Assembly (NCBI RefSeq): GCF_001620065.1
Contig: NZ_LQGV01000003.1
Span: 1,293,621 to 1,357,620, forward strand
Origin: Microbacterium sp. TNHR37B
GTDB lineage: Bacteria > Actinomycetota > Actinomycetes > Actinomycetales > Microbacteriaceae
Direction: 5' to 3'
Length of the DNA stretch: 64,000 nt
The notes under the pieces were generated by a model. The model made no database searches. It had not been told where the DNA came from and saw nothing but the letters and a program-made list of their open reading frames with translations. Both the position numbers and the translations under genes were made by a program. This document shows positions 18,626 to 26,882 of the stretch, in pieces; position 1 is the stretch's first letter, and every line of letters starts with the position of its first letter.

Positions 18626-19480
18626 TCAGACGAGCGCGCGGAGCCCCTCGACGAGCGGAGTGGTGGGTCGTCCGATCAGGCGCGAGAGCGTGCCGTCGGT
18701 GTCGGCAAGGGCGCCGCCGCGGATGCCGGCGTCGAGCGCGACGACGAAGCCGACCGTCCCGGCGTCGAGCCCCGCCGACTCGAGTGCGGCGGCCTGCTCC
18801 TCGGGGGTCAGGTTCTGGTAGGTCACGTCGCGGCCCAGCACCTCCGCGGCGGCCGCGGCCAGCTCGGGGTAGGTCCAGGCCACGTCACCGGCGAGCTCGT
18901 ACACCTGCCCGATGTGACCGTCCTCGATCAGCACCACAGCAGCGGCGTCGGCGTAGTCGGCGCGGTTCGCGGAGGCCACGCGGCCCTCGCCCACGCTCGC
19001 GGCGATCACGCCGGTCTCGCGGGCGCGCGCCACGTCGGCGGCGTAGTTCTCGGTGTACCAGTTGTTGCGGAGGATCACGGCGGGAAGACCCGCGGCGGCG
19101 ATCGCCTCCTCGGTCGCCTTGTGCTCCGGGGCGAGCACGAGGTCGCTCGTCGTCGCCTTCGGTGCGCTGGTGTAGACGAACTTCGCCACGCCCGCTGCGG
19201 CGGCGGCATCGATGACGGCCTGGTGCTGCGCGGCGCGCTGTCCAACCTCGGAGCTGGAGATGAGGAGCACGCTGTCGACGCCCTGCAGGGCCGCTGCGAT
19301 CGTCTCGGGCTGCGTGTAGTCGAGGGGCACGACAGTGACGCCGCGGGCGGCCAGATCGGCGGCCTTCGAGGTGTCGCGCGCGCCGGCGACGATGTCGGAG
19401 GCGGCGACGCCGCGGGCGAGGAGGCTCTCGACGACGAGGCGGCCGAGGTGACCGGTGGCACCGGTGAGGAGAACAGTCAT
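18626..19480 (-). CDS. NmrA/QorB-like NAD(P)H-dependent quinone reductase (SDR)
   Basis: 284-residue atypical short-chain dehydrogenase similar to E. coli YtfG/QorB, which reduces quinones with NAD(P)H. The N-terminal GATGHLGRLV (7-16) is the dinucleotide-binding loop. VLLISSSEVGQR and FVYTSAPKA mark the central sheet, and VILRNNWYTENY is typical of the NmrA/QorB branch. The ATG at 19480 gives the normal distance to the Rossmann motif. The divergent neighbour is an HxlR regulator, the same arrangement as QorR/YtfG-type redox systems, so induction by quinones or diamide is likely. A 17-bp hairpin follows the gene. Confidence 0.87.
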   Translation of the reverse strand: MTVLLTGATGHLGRLVVESLLARGVAASDIVAGARDTSKAADLAARGVTVVPLDYTQPETIAAALQGVDSVLLISSSEVGQRAAQHQAVIDAAAAAGVAKFVYTSAPKATTSDLVLAPEHKATEEAIAAAGLPAVILRNNWYTENYAADVARARETGVIAASVGEGRVASANRADYADAAAVVLIEDGHIGQVYELAGDVAWTYPELAAAAAEVLGRDVTYQNLTPEEQAAALESAGLDAGTVGFVVALDAGIRGGALADTDGTLSRLIGRPTTPLVEGLRALV

Positions 19481-19528
19481 GGTGTTCCTTTCGTGAACGG
19501 ACGTCCGGGTCAACGCTCCCGCCCGGCG

Positions 19529-19571
19529 CTTACCTTCCCGATCGGAGATACCCACTTTCGGGTAAGGTACC
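19529..19571. promoter_or_regulatory. Divergent operator/promoter region, qorB-like gene and hxlR
   Basis: TACCTTCCC (19531-19539) and GGGTAAGGTA (19560-19569) form an imperfect inverted repeat that includes CTTACC/GGTAAG. The right half overlaps TAAGGT (19563-19568), the -10 box predicted for a leaderless hxlR mRNA starting at the GTG at 19575. An autoregulated site repressing both genes is likely. Confidence 0.55.
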
Positions 19572-19574
19572 CAC

Positions 19575-19946
19575 GTGACGGTGAGTTATGCGCAGATCCG
19601 GGAGGCAATTCCCGGAGTGTTCTCGGAGCAGTGCGAGACGAGGGTCGTGCTCGACCACGTCATGAGCAAGTGGGGCGTGCTGGTGCTGTCCACGCTCTCC
19701 GACGGCACACAGAGGTGGGGCGAGCTCAAGCGCGGCGTCCCCGGGATCAGCGAGAAGATGCTGGCCTCCACCCTCAAGACCCTGAGCGCCGACGGTCTCG
19801 TGCACCGCGAGTCGTTCCCGACCGTCCCGCCGCACGTCGAGTACTCCCTCACTCCGCTCGGTCGAGAGCTGATGGACCGCATGCTCCCGCTGATGGAGTG
19901 GATCGCCGACCACGCCGGAGCGATCGTCGGAGGTGCGGGACGCTGA
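19575..19946 (+). CDS. HxlR-family winged-helix transcriptional regulator
   Basis: 123 residues, the usual HxlR length. The winged helix is clear: CETRVVLDHVMSKWGVLVL, GVPGISEKMLASTLKTLSADGLV, then the wing YSLTPLGRELM. C20 near the N-terminus is in the position used for thiol redox sensing in QorR/YodB-type members. Read from the GTG at 19575, which is also the predicted transcription start (TAAGGT at the -10 distance), so it is probably leaderless. It is divergent from the QorB-like reductase and most likely represses it. Confidence 0.87.
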   Translation: MTVSYAQIREAIPGVFSEQCETRVVLDHVMSKWGVLVLSTLSDGTQRWGELKRGVPGISEKMLASTLKTLSADGLVHRESFPTVPPHVEYSLTPLGRELMDRMLPLMEWIADHAGAIVGGAGR

Positions 19947-19990
19947 GGCGGGGCGGAGCCCTGAGGGGGCCGGCGCGTGGGCGGGGCGCG

Positions 19991-20506
19991 TCAGATCGTC
20001 TCGCCGCGCGGTGAGTCTGCCGCTGTGTCCGTTGTGTCGCGGAAAGACTTCTCGTCCAAGAGGGATGGGCGCACACGCGCAGCGCGTCTGTCATCGCGAC
20101 GCCGGAGCAAGAAGGCTACCGATCGCCCGACGATGACGCAGACGGCGCAGCCAAGACCCAACGCGACGATATGGGGGGCACCCACGACGACCACGTTTGA
20201 TCCTGAGACAACCGCGGGGGCGATGGCGAGGAGGGTCGCGGCGAGATACCCCAACGCCCCGAACGCGAGAAGGTGCAGCGAGACAGAGCGGACGGACTTC
20301 ATAGCGCGCCCCAGGGCCCACGCGAGTGGGGCACCGAGCCAGGTAAGGCCGAAAACGATGGCGCCGATCATGAAGATGAAGGATCCGACGTCCGGGAGGT
20401 TCGTCGACAGCAGATTGACGACGATCACACACATCGCCACTGCCCACGTGACGAGCGTGTGCCGTATGACGTCGCGCGCAGTGAAGGGGCGCTCAACGAC
20501 TGCCAT
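19991..20506 (-). CDS. Four-helix membrane protein of unknown function
   Basis: 171 residues. Four hydrophobic segments are visible: TLVTWAVAMCVIVVNLL, SFIFMIGAIVFGLTWLG, LLAFGALGYLAATLLAI and IVALGLGCAVCVIVG. The Arg-rich cytoplasmic tail contains LLRRRDDRR. I chose the ATG at 20506 because GGGGAGGTGA lies at proper spacing. It is a single gene converging on hxlR. No family is recognised. Confidence 0.7.
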   Translation of the reverse strand: MAVVERPFTARDVIRHTLVTWAVAMCVIVVNLLSTNLPDVGSFIFMIGAIVFGLTWLGAPLAWALGRAMKSVRSVSLHLLAFGALGYLAATLLAIAPAVVSGSNVVVVGAPHIVALGLGCAVCVIVGRSVAFLLRRRDDRRAARVRPSLLDEKSFRDTTDTAADSPRGETI

Positions 20507-20592
20507 CCCGGTCACCTCCCCATCCTGATCACACGCGGTGCGCACCGCACACGTTCACGTCTGCGGGGTCCTGCGTCGAGATCAGCCTAACC

Positions 20593-20616
20593 CGCCCTCT
20601 TCGGGGGAGGAGGGCG
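20593..20616 (-). terminator. Probable terminator of tRNA-Gly
   Basis: CGCCCT (20593-20598) pairs with AGGGCG (20611-20616), about 95 nt downstream of the tRNA 3' end on the minus strand. The stem is short and there is no U-tract, so this is tentative. Confidence 0.35.
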
Positions 20617-20708
20617 CGGTTCCCGGCTCGGAACGCCGCGAGGGGCGCCAGCGCGCGCGTGCAGGAACCGTATCGTCCGAACGAACTCCGGACCTGACGC
20701 GGAAGATG

Positions 20709-20782
20709 TGGAGGGGCTGACGGGAATCGAACCCGCGCTGTCTGCTTGGGAAGCAGAAGTTCTGCCATTGAACTACAGCCCC
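20709..20782 (-). tRNA. tRNA-Gly(CCC) with encoded CCA
   Basis: Minus-strand cloverleaf: acceptor GGGGCTG/CAGCCCC, D-stem GTTC/GAAC, anticodon stem TCTGC/GCAGA with loop TTCCCAA giving anticodon CCC, and T-arm GCGGG-TTCGATT-CCCGT. The discriminator is U, followed by a genome-encoded CCA (20709-20711). It decodes GGG. Confidence 0.95.
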
Positions 20783-20858
20783 GCACCTCGGCTCGCGCAG
20801 GATCCTGCGGTCGGACGAGGTGTCGCAAGCCTACCCGCTCGACGCGGGTGCGCCAAAG

Positions 20859-21551
20859 TCACGCGGTCGTGGTGAGGAGCAGGAAGACGAGGCCCGTGGT
20901 GTTCCAGACCGCGTGGACGGCAATCGATGCGAGAAGGTTCCGGCCCGCCAGCAGGTACGTCGTGGCGAGGGCCGCCGCGAACCCGGCGTAGAGCACGGCG
21001 AGCGGCCACTCCTCGATGCCGCGGAGGTGGGTGAGGGCGAACACCGTGCACGTCAGCACGTAGGCCACCCAAGTCGGGAGGCGGCGACGGAGGCGTCCGA
21101 ACGGGATCTCGCGGAAGAACAGCTCCTCCACGAGCGGGGCGACCAGACCGCCGATCACCACGAACAGCACGCCGCCGAGGGGCGACGCCGCATTCGCGAG
21201 CACCTCGGCGACGATCGCGGCCTGATTGGCGCCTCCGGTCGGGGCGACGAGCTGCGCGAGGGCGCTCAGTCCCGAAGCCGCACCCATGAGCGCGAGTCCG
21301 AGGACGACGGTGGCGGTGAGGCGTGGCCGCGCGCGGAGGTCGCGCCATCCCCGCACGAATGCGTCGCGCAGCGCCCACACCCCGACCACGGCGGTCGCGA
21401 CGTACCCGAGGTTCTTGACGGGGCGGAAGGCGTCGTCGCCGGCGACGTCGCTCCCGAGCAGGATCCAGACCGTGAGGGCGATGTAGAGCGCCGCGAAGAG
21501 GGCCACCGCGAAGGTCGCGCTCCGGGGGCGTGATTGCCGAACGTCATTCAT
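20859..21551 (-). CDS. CPBP-family intramembrane metalloprotease (CAAX-like)
   Basis: 230-residue polytopic membrane protein with the conserved Abi/CPBP motifs: EELFFRE (motif 1, the catalytic EExxxR region), FALTHL (motif 2) and VHAVWNTTG (motif 3). About seven hydrophobic segments are visible. In bacteria such proteins process membrane or prenylated peptides or confer bacteriocin immunity; nothing nearby indicates a substrate. It lies upstream of tRNA-Gly on the same strand, with 60 nt between the sunset-domain gene behind it and its start. Confidence 0.85.
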   Translation of the reverse strand: MNDVRQSRPRSATFAVALFAALYIALTVWILLGSDVAGDDAFRPVKNLGYVATAVVGVWALRDAFVRGWRDLRARPRLTATVVLGLALMGAASGLSALAQLVAPTGGANQAAIVAEVLANAASPLGGVLFVVIGGLVAPLVEELFFREIPFGRLRRRLPTWVAYVLTCTVFALTHLRGIEEWPLAVLYAGFAAALATTYLLAGRNLLASIAVHAVWNTTGLVFLLLTTTA

Positions 21552-21617
21552 GTGCGGACAGACGAGGGCGGGCGGTCCCCCGACCGCCCGCCGTTCGCGC
21601 GAGGAATGCGACGCTTG

Positions 21618-22592
21618 TCAGCGCTTCGACTTCCGGTATCCGGCCGCGCGGGCGGCGGCCTCGGTCGCAAAGCACTCCTCGGGTATGGTGCGGCTGTAGT
21701 AGGCGCCGCCGGGCACGTGATAGATCCCGCTGTCGGCATTGCCCTTGATCGGGTACCCGGCGGGGCAGTTGTATCCACCCGTGCCCCAGACCGACGACGG
21801 CTTCTTCTTCTGCTTCACCACGAGGGTCTGCGCCTTCGACGTCTTGGTCTTCGTGCCGGAGTAGACCTTCGTCGTCTTCTTCTGCGTGACGTACGTGGTC
21901 TTCATGAGGTCTCGGTCGGGATTGAACGTCGCGGAGAACTCGATGCCGACGGTCGGCAGGGAGGTCGCGGTCAGCTCGTCGAGACTGCTGTCGCTGAATC
22001 CCCACCACTCATCGTCGAAGTTCATGAGGTAGCCCGCGAAGGTGATCGAGCCGTCGAATCGCGGGGAGGTGCATCGGGCGACGATGTCGGCGCCCCACAT
22101 CTCGAGACCGTCGGTGTCGTATTGGGGGGTGACGCCGGACGCGACACACTTCACAGCCACGTCCTGGGACGCCTCCACGCCGACGACCTTCTTCTTGACT
22201 CTCGTGGTGGTGGTCTTCGTCGAATAGGTGCGGTAGGTGACCTTCTGCGTGACGCGGTAGGTGCCGGCGGAGAGCTTGACCGAGGTCTTGTTCTTCGCGA
22301 CGGTCCGCGAGCCCTTCTTCACCGTGAGGGTCTTCTTGCTCACCGTGACTTTGCCCGTCGTCTTCACGTTGGGCTTGACGGTGGACTTCCCCTTGTACGG
22401 CGCCGTCTTCGCGGTGACCTTGCCGAAGGTGACCGTGTTCTTGGCGGGCGCGGCCGGCGCGGGGGCAACGGTGGCCGACGTGGTCGGCGGGGCGGCGGTG
22501 GCCGGGGTGCTGACGGTGGCCCCGGCGGAAACGAACGCGGCGGTGAGGAGCAGCGCTGCGATCCTCCGGCGCCCGGTGAAAGGTGTGTGCAT
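21618..22592 (-). CDS. Secreted protein with Lys/Thr-rich repeats and C-terminal sunset-type domain
   Basis: 324 residues. It has a signal peptide (MHTPFTGRRRIAALLLTAAF, cleavage near ATA). A Lys/Thr/Val-rich region of beta hairpins (VTVSKKTLTVKKGSRTVAK) is followed by a globular domain with two cysteines, then a Lys-rich linker. The C-terminal NCPAGYPIKGNADSGIYHVPG with PEECFATEAAARAAGYRKSKR matches the short cysteine-paired sunset domain found at the end of actinobacterial surface and nuclease proteins. The ATG at 22592 is also the predicted transcription start (TACCAT at -10), so it is probably leaderless. Likely cell-surface; the activity is unknown. Confidence 0.8.
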   Translation of the reverse strand: MHTPFTGRRRIAALLLTAAFVSAGATVSTPATAAPPTTSATVAPAPAAPAKNTVTFGKVTAKTAPYKGKSTVKPNVKTTGKVTVSKKTLTVKKGSRTVAKNKTSVKLSAGTYRVTQKVTYRTYSTKTTTTRVKKKVVGVEASQDVAVKCVASGVTPQYDTDGLEMWGADIVARCTSPRFDGSITFAGYLMNFDDEWWGFSDSSLDELTATSLPTVGIEFSATFNPDRDLMKTTYVTQKKTTKVYSGTKTKTSKAQTLVVKQKKKPSSVWGTGGYNCPAGYPIKGNADSGIYHVPGGAYYSRTIPEECFATEAAARAAGYRKSKR

Positions 22593-22598
22593 ACGCGC

Positions 22599-22604
22599 AT
22601 GGTA
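22599..22604 (-). promoter_or_regulatory. -10 box of a predicted leaderless transcript
   Basis: TACCAT on the minus strand ends six bases before the ATG at 22592, with no Shine-Dalgarno in between. Confidence 0.5.
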
Positions 22605-22667
22605 GCGGTCCCACGCTTGCGGCGCTCGACGAGGTCGCCGGGCATACGCGCCCGACGAAACGGGAAT

Positions 22668-22697
22668 GGGCCGGACAGCCCCCCGACCGTCCGGCCC
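22668..22697. other. Intergenic hairpin between divergent genes
   Basis: GGGCCGGAC (22668-22676) and GTCCGGCCC (22689-22697) form perfect 9-bp arms. It is followed by two direct copies of GAGGCGAAGCCTGCCCC-like sequence. It lies in the 271-nt gap between two divergent genes, so it is not an obvious terminator for either. Confidence 0.5.
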
Positions 22698-22851
22698 TGC
22701 ACCCGAGAGGCGAAGCCTGCCCCTCCGTCGAGGCGAAGCCTGCCCCGATACCTCCACGCTACGGATCGGCCCTCGATCCGACATCCGCCGGAGGGGGGAG
22801 ATGATGTCGTCCTGCGGGGTGATCCAGGGTGATCCGGGGGTGTCGCGCCGC

Positions 22852-22857
22852 TAGGCT
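22852..22857 (+). promoter_or_regulatory. -10 box of leaderless dcd transcript
   Basis: TAGGCT ends six bases before the GTG at 22864, placing +1 on the start codon. No Shine-Dalgarno is present. Confidence 0.6.
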
Positions 22858-22863
22858 GGCCGC

Positions 22864-23469
22864 GTGCTGCTCAGTGACCGTGACATCCGCCGGGAGATCG
22901 CCGAGGGCCGGGTCGGCCTGGATCCGTGGGACCCCGAGATGGTGCAACCGTCGAGCGTGGATGTCCGCCTCGACCGGTACTTCCGTCTCTTCGACAACCA
23001 CAAGTACCCGTTCATCGATCCCTCCGAAGACCAGCCCGACCTCACCCACCTGATCGAGGTGGCTCCGGACGAGCCGTTCATCCTGCACCCGGGCGAGTTC
23101 GTGCTCGGCTCCACGTTCGAACAGGTGACGCTGCCCGACGACGTCGCTGCGCGCCTGGAGGGGAAGTCGTCGCTCGGTCGGCTGGGCCTTCTCACCCACT
23201 CCACCGCGGGATTCATCGACCCGGGGTTCTCGGGCCACGTGACGCTGGAGCTCTCGAACGTCGCGACGCTTCCGATCAAGCTGTGGCCGGGGATGAAGAT
23301 CGGGCAGCTGTGCTTCTTCCGCCTGTCGTCGGCCACCGAGTCGCCCTACGGCTCCGGCCCCTACGGAAACCGGTACCAGGGGCAACGCGGACCGACCGCG
23401 TCGCGTTCCTTCCAGAACTTCCACCGCACCGACGTGGGCGCCACCGACGCCGGCGCACCCGGCCGCTGA
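22864..23469 (+). CDS. dcd: dCTP deaminase, bifunctional dUMP-forming type
   Basis: 201 residues, full length. It deaminates dCTP and, in the bifunctional actinobacterial type, also hydrolyses the dUTP to dUMP, supplying thymidylate synthesis. Motifs: [20 protein letters not shown] (98-116) and [16 protein letters not shown] with the catalytic glutamate E129. HSTAG replaces the HVTA of E. coli-type monofunctional enzymes and matches the mycobacterial bifunctional form. The C-terminal [16 protein letters not shown] is the nucleotide lid. The GTG at 22864 is both first codon and predicted transcription start. Confidence 0.95.
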   Translation: MLLSDRDIRREIAEGRVGLDPWDPEMVQPSSVDVRLDRYFRLFDNHKYPFIDPSEDQPDLTHLIEVAPDEPFILHPGEFVLGSTFEQVTLPDDVAARLEGKSSLGRLGLLTHSTAGFIDPGFSGHVTLELSNVATLPIKLWPGMKIGQLCFFRLSSATESPYGSGPYGNRYQGQRGPTASRSFQNFHRTDVGATDAGAPGR

Positions 23470-23484
23470 GCCCTCTCACCACGC

Positions 23485-23544
23485 GCGAGTGTCCACGACG
23501 CGCCGTGTGATCGTCGTGGCGCCCGGCGCGTCGTGGACACTCGG
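23485..23544. repeat. Family A 60-bp palindrome, copy A4
   Basis: Arms CGAGTGTCCACGACGCGCCG and the complementary CGGCGCGTCGTGGACACTCG, 60 bp in total, starting 15 nt after the dcd stop and ending 30 bp before the next gene's -10 box. Confidence 0.9.
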
Positions 23545-23574
23545 CGAGGGGCGCACGGGAAGAAAGGGTGTCGG

Positions 23575-23580
23575 TAGGCT
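23575..23580 (+). promoter_or_regulatory. -10 box of leaderless BCCT transporter transcript
   Basis: TAGGCT ends six bases before the GTG at 23587. Box and spacing are the same as at 15538 and 22852. Confidence 0.6.
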
Positions 23581-23586
23581 CGGCGG

Positions 23587-25305
23587 GTGAGCAATGCACC
23601 CGCCGATGACGCCGTGTCCCCTCCGGAAGCCACTGCCGCGGCGGAGGCCACTCCGGCTCCGGAGGTCCCGCAGAGCCCGTTCCGCACCGGTCCGATCCTC
23701 TGGGTCATCGTTCCGGCGGCGGTCGTCACTCTCGTCTTCAGCGCCTTCGCGATCGCGTTCCCACGCCAAGCGGAGACCTTCTTCGGCACCATCCAGAGCG
23801 CGATCGTCGACGGCTTCAGTTGGTACTACGTGCTCATCACGGCGTTCTTCGTCGCGTTCTGCCTGTTCATCGGGTTCAGCCGCTTCGGCGACATCAAACT
23901 CGGGAAGGACGACGACGCGCCCGAGTTCTCCACGCCCGCGTGGTTCGCGCTGCTGTTCGCGGCCGGGATGGGCATCGGACTCGTCTTCTACGGCGTGAGT
24001 GAACCGCTCAGTCACTTCGTCTCGCCCAAGCCCGGCGTGGAGGGGACCCCCGCTCAGCTCGCCCAGTCGGCGCTCACCCAGACCTACCTCCACTGGGGGG
24101 TGCAGGCTTGGGCGATCTACGTCGTGGTCGGTCTGGCCCTGGCCTATGCGATCCATCGCCGAGGCCGTCCGCTGTCGATCCGGTGGGCGCTCGAACCAGT
24201 GCTCGGACGCCGGGTGCGCGGCGGCTGGGGCCACGCGATCGACGCCGTGGCGCTCGTCGGCACGCTCTTCGGCGTCGCGACGAGCCTCGGCCTCGGAGTC
24301 ATGCAGATCAGCTCCGGACTCGAGGCGGCCGGCATCATCAGCGAGCCGGGACTGGTCGAGCAGATCGTCATCATCGCGGTCATCACCGGCGGCGTGCTGT
24401 TCTCGGTGCTCTCCGGCGTCGGCCGCGGGATGAAGTGGCTGTCGTCGATCAACCTCGTGCTGGCGGGGCTGCTCTTGGTCTACATCCTCGTCGCCGGCGA
24501 CACGGCCTACCTGCTGCGGGAATGGGTGCAGTCGATCGGCGCGTACCTCCAGAACTACATCGGCCTGAGCTTCAGCGTGAGCGCGTTCCAAGGCGTCCCG
24601 GGCCAGGAGTGGCAGGCGGCCTGGACGGCGTTCTACTGGGGCTGGTGGATCTCCTGGGCCCCCTTCGTCGGCATCTTCATTGCTCGGGTGAGCCGGGGTC
24701 GCACGGTGCGCCAGTTCACGATGGGCGTGCTCATCGTCCCCACCCTCGTGGGCATCCTCTGGTTCGCGGTCCTCGGGGGATCGGCGGTCAAGCTCGAGAT
24801 GGACCGCCCCGGCGCGATGACGGAGGCCGACGGCGCGGTGAACGTCGAGGGTGCACTGTTCCAGTTGTTCGAGCACCTTCCCGGAACGCTCCTGCTGACG
24901 GTGGGCGCGATCATCCTCATCGCGATCTTCTTCGTCACCTCGGCCGACTCCGGTGCGCTCGTGATGGGAATGATCGCCTCGGGCGGCAACCCAGAGCCGA
25001 ACCGGCCGGTGCGCGCGCTGTTCACCTTCGTCACCGCGATCCTCGCCATCGCCCTGCTGATCGCCGGAGGACTCGTGGCCCTGCAGACCGCAGCGATCAT
25101 CATCGCCTTGCCGTTCAGCATCGTCATGCTCCTCATCTGCTGGGCGACCGTCGTCGCCTTCCAGCGGGAGCGGCGCGCGTACGAGCGGGCGCGCCGGGCG
25201 GAGTTCGTGCAGGAGATCGGCGACCGCTACGGGCTCGAGGTCGAGGAGCCCAATGAACGCGGCGTGATGTTCCCGCGGTTCCGGCGTCGCCGGACCGGCG
25301 GCTGA
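23587..25305 (+). CDS. BCCT-family betaine/choline/carnitine transporter
   Basis: 572-residue secondary transporter for quaternary ammonium osmolytes, with about twelve membrane helices. The family signature with the tryptophan-rich substrate site is visible in AFYWGWWISWAPFVGIFIARV, and ARVSRGRTVRQF continues the BCCT signature. The N-terminus is acidic and Ala/Pro-rich; the C-terminal tail is charged and helical (QRERRAYERARRAEFVQE), as in osmosensing BetP-type carriers. Likely imports glycine betaine with sodium. It is predicted leaderless from the GTG at 23587, and its stop is 2 bp from that of the convergent MFS gene. Confidence 0.93.
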   Translation: MSNAPADDAVSPPEATAAAEATPAPEVPQSPFRTGPILWVIVPAAVVTLVFSAFAIAFPRQAETFFGTIQSAIVDGFSWYYVLITAFFVAFCLFIGFSRFGDIKLGKDDDAPEFSTPAWFALLFAAGMGIGLVFYGVSEPLSHFVSPKPGVEGTPAQLAQSALTQTYLHWGVQAWAIYVVVGLALAYAIHRRGRPLSIRWALEPVLGRRVRGGWGHAIDAVALVGTLFGVATSLGLGVMQISSGLEAAGIISEPGLVEQIVIIAVITGGVLFSVLSGVGRGMKWLSSINLVLAGLLLVYILVAGDTAYLLREWVQSIGAYLQNYIGLSFSVSAFQGVPGQEWQAAWTAFYWGWWISWAPFVGIFIARVSRGRTVRQFTMGVLIVPTLVGILWFAVLGGSAVKLEMDRPGAMTEADGAVNVEGALFQLFEHLPGTLLLTVGAIILIAIFFVTSADSGALVMGMIASGGNPEPNRPVRALFTFVTAILAIALLIAGGLVALQTAAIIIALPFSIVMLLICWATVVAFQRERRAYERARRAEFVQEIGDRYGLEVEEPNERGVMFPRFRRRRTGG

Positions 25306-25307
25306 GC

Positions 25308-26714
25308 TCAGTCGATCTGCGTCTGCTGGGCCTTCACCGGCAGCATGAGCAGGAGTCCGGCCAGCAGGATCAGGACGATCCCGAGGATGCCGAGGCGGGT
25401 GTCGCCCGACAGTCCCACGAACAGGGCGAAAAGTCCCGGTGCCATGAACGAGACCGCGCGCCCCGTGGTCGCGTAGAGGCCGAAGATCTCCCCTTCGCGT
25501 CCCTCGGGGGTGATGCGGGCGAGGAACGACCGCGACGCCGACTGGATCGGCCCGACGAACATCGTGAGGAGGAGCCCGACGATCCAGAACCCGAGCTGGG
25601 CGCTCCCGATGAACAGCACCGCGGTCCCGGCCACGAGCAGGCCGATGAGGGAGACGAGGATCACGTTCTTCGGCCCGAACCTGTCGTCCAGCCGACCCGC
25701 GATGATCGTCGAGACGCCCGCCACGACGTTGGCGGCGACCGCGAAGTAGAGCACCTCCGACGGGCTGAATCCGAACACCTGCGCGGCGATGATGGCGCCG
25801 AAGGTGAACACTCCCGCGAGTCCGTCCCGGAACACGGCGCTGGCCAGCAGGAACTGCAGCACCTGCCGGTTCCCGCGCCAGAGCTTGCGGATCGTCCCGA
25901 ACAGCACGCCGTACGATGCGAAGAACCCGACGCGATTCGTCCGCGCGCGGGCGGGGATCTCCGGCACGCGCAGGAGCACGGGAATCGCGAAGATCCCGAA
26001 CCAGATCGCCGAGGCGAACACGGCGAGGCGGATGTGCAGCCCGTCGTCGGTCGTGATCCCCAGGGGGCCGGGACTCGAGGAGAGCCCGATGAAGCCGACG
26101 AGCAGCACGATCAGCAGCACGATCCCGCCGACGTACCCCATTCCCCAGCCGAACCCGGAGACGCGCCCCATGTTCTCGCGCGTGGAGACCTGGACGAGCA
26201 TGGCGTTGTAGTTGACGCTCGCGAACTCGAAGAACACGTTGCCGACAGCCAGCAGGGTGGCTCCCAGGATGAGGTACTGCGGCGCGCCCTCGACGAAGAC
26301 CATGGCCGCCATCGCGAGGACGACGACGCCGGTGTTGATGCCGAGCCAGAGCTTGCGCCTGCCGGAGCCGTCGGAGCGTTGGCCGAGCACGGGGGCGAGC
26401 ACGGCGATGAGGACGCCGGCGATCATGAGGGCGATGCCGACGGTGCTCGCGTTGGCCGCTTCCGCTGACTGCAGGAGCTTCTCGGCAGGGCCGCCCTGCT
26501 CGGCATCCTTCACGATCTGCGGATCGATGAAGTAGCTGCTGGAGAGGTAGGTGGAGAAGACGAAGGTGGTGACCACCGCGTTGAACGCCGCCGAGCCCCA
26601 GTCCCACAGGGCCCAGGCGACCACTCCGGTCTGGCGGGTCGACTCGGCTGCTCCGCGCGCGGCGGCGCGGATGGCGTCGGGGGCGGGCTGATCGGGCAGT
26701 GACATGTCGGTCAC
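25308..26714 (-). CDS. MFS transporter, UMF1/Atg22-like family
   Basis: 468 residues with twelve hydrophobic segments. The N-terminal VAWALWDWGSAAFNAVVTTF is characteristic of the UMF1 (Atg22-like) branch, and RSDGSGRRKLWLG is the loop 2-3 MFS motif. I chose the GTG at 26714 because GGAGGAGT lies 6 nt upstream; an internal ATG three codons later is weaker. The substrate is unknown (some relatives export amino acids). It is separated from murQ, upstream on the map, by palindrome A5. Confidence 0.87.
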   Translation of the reverse strand: MTDMSLPDQPAPDAIRAAARGAAESTRQTGVVAWALWDWGSAAFNAVVTTFVFSTYLSSSYFIDPQIVKDAEQGGPAEKLLQSAEAANASTVGIALMIAGVLIAVLAPVLGQRSDGSGRRKLWLGINTGVVVLAMAAMVFVEGAPQYLILGATLLAVGNVFFEFASVNYNAMLVQVSTRENMGRVSGFGWGMGYVGGIVLLIVLLVGFIGLSSSPGPLGITTDDGLHIRLAVFASAIWFGIFAIPVLLRVPEIPARARTNRVGFFASYGVLFGTIRKLWRGNRQVLQFLLASAVFRDGLAGVFTFGAIIAAQVFGFSPSEVLYFAVAANVVAGVSTIIAGRLDDRFGPKNVILVSLIGLLVAGTAVLFIGSAQLGFWIVGLLLTMFVGPIQSASRSFLARITPEGREGEIFGLYATTGRAVSFMAPGLFALFVGLSGDTRLGILGIVLILLAGLLLMLPVKAQQTQID

Positions 26715-26817
26715 CTGAGGACTCCTCCGTGAACGGGTGGTGCCGCGGGTGCGGTCCTGTGCCGTTCCGCGCCCGTGCGTCCATGTCAGGCTAGTGCCGC
26801 CGCACCCTCAGGAGCCG

Positions 26818-26877
26818 CCGAGTGTCCAGAACACGCGGGAGGGAGTGCGTTCCGTGCGGCGTGTCGTGGACACTCGG
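26818..26877. repeat. Family A 60-bp palindrome, copy A5
   Basis: The left arm starts CCGAGTGTCCAGAACACGC and the right arm is GCGTGTCGTGGACACTCGG. The arms have two mismatches but keep an A-T pair where copies A1 and A2 have G-C, a compensatory change. It lies just past the leftward murQ stop. Confidence 0.88.
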
Positions 26878-26882
26878 CAGCG

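Noticed and set aside
22593..22863. Small gene in the divergent gap
   Set aside because: Short frames exist on both strands but none has a ribosome-binding site, leaderless -10 box or protein-like composition.
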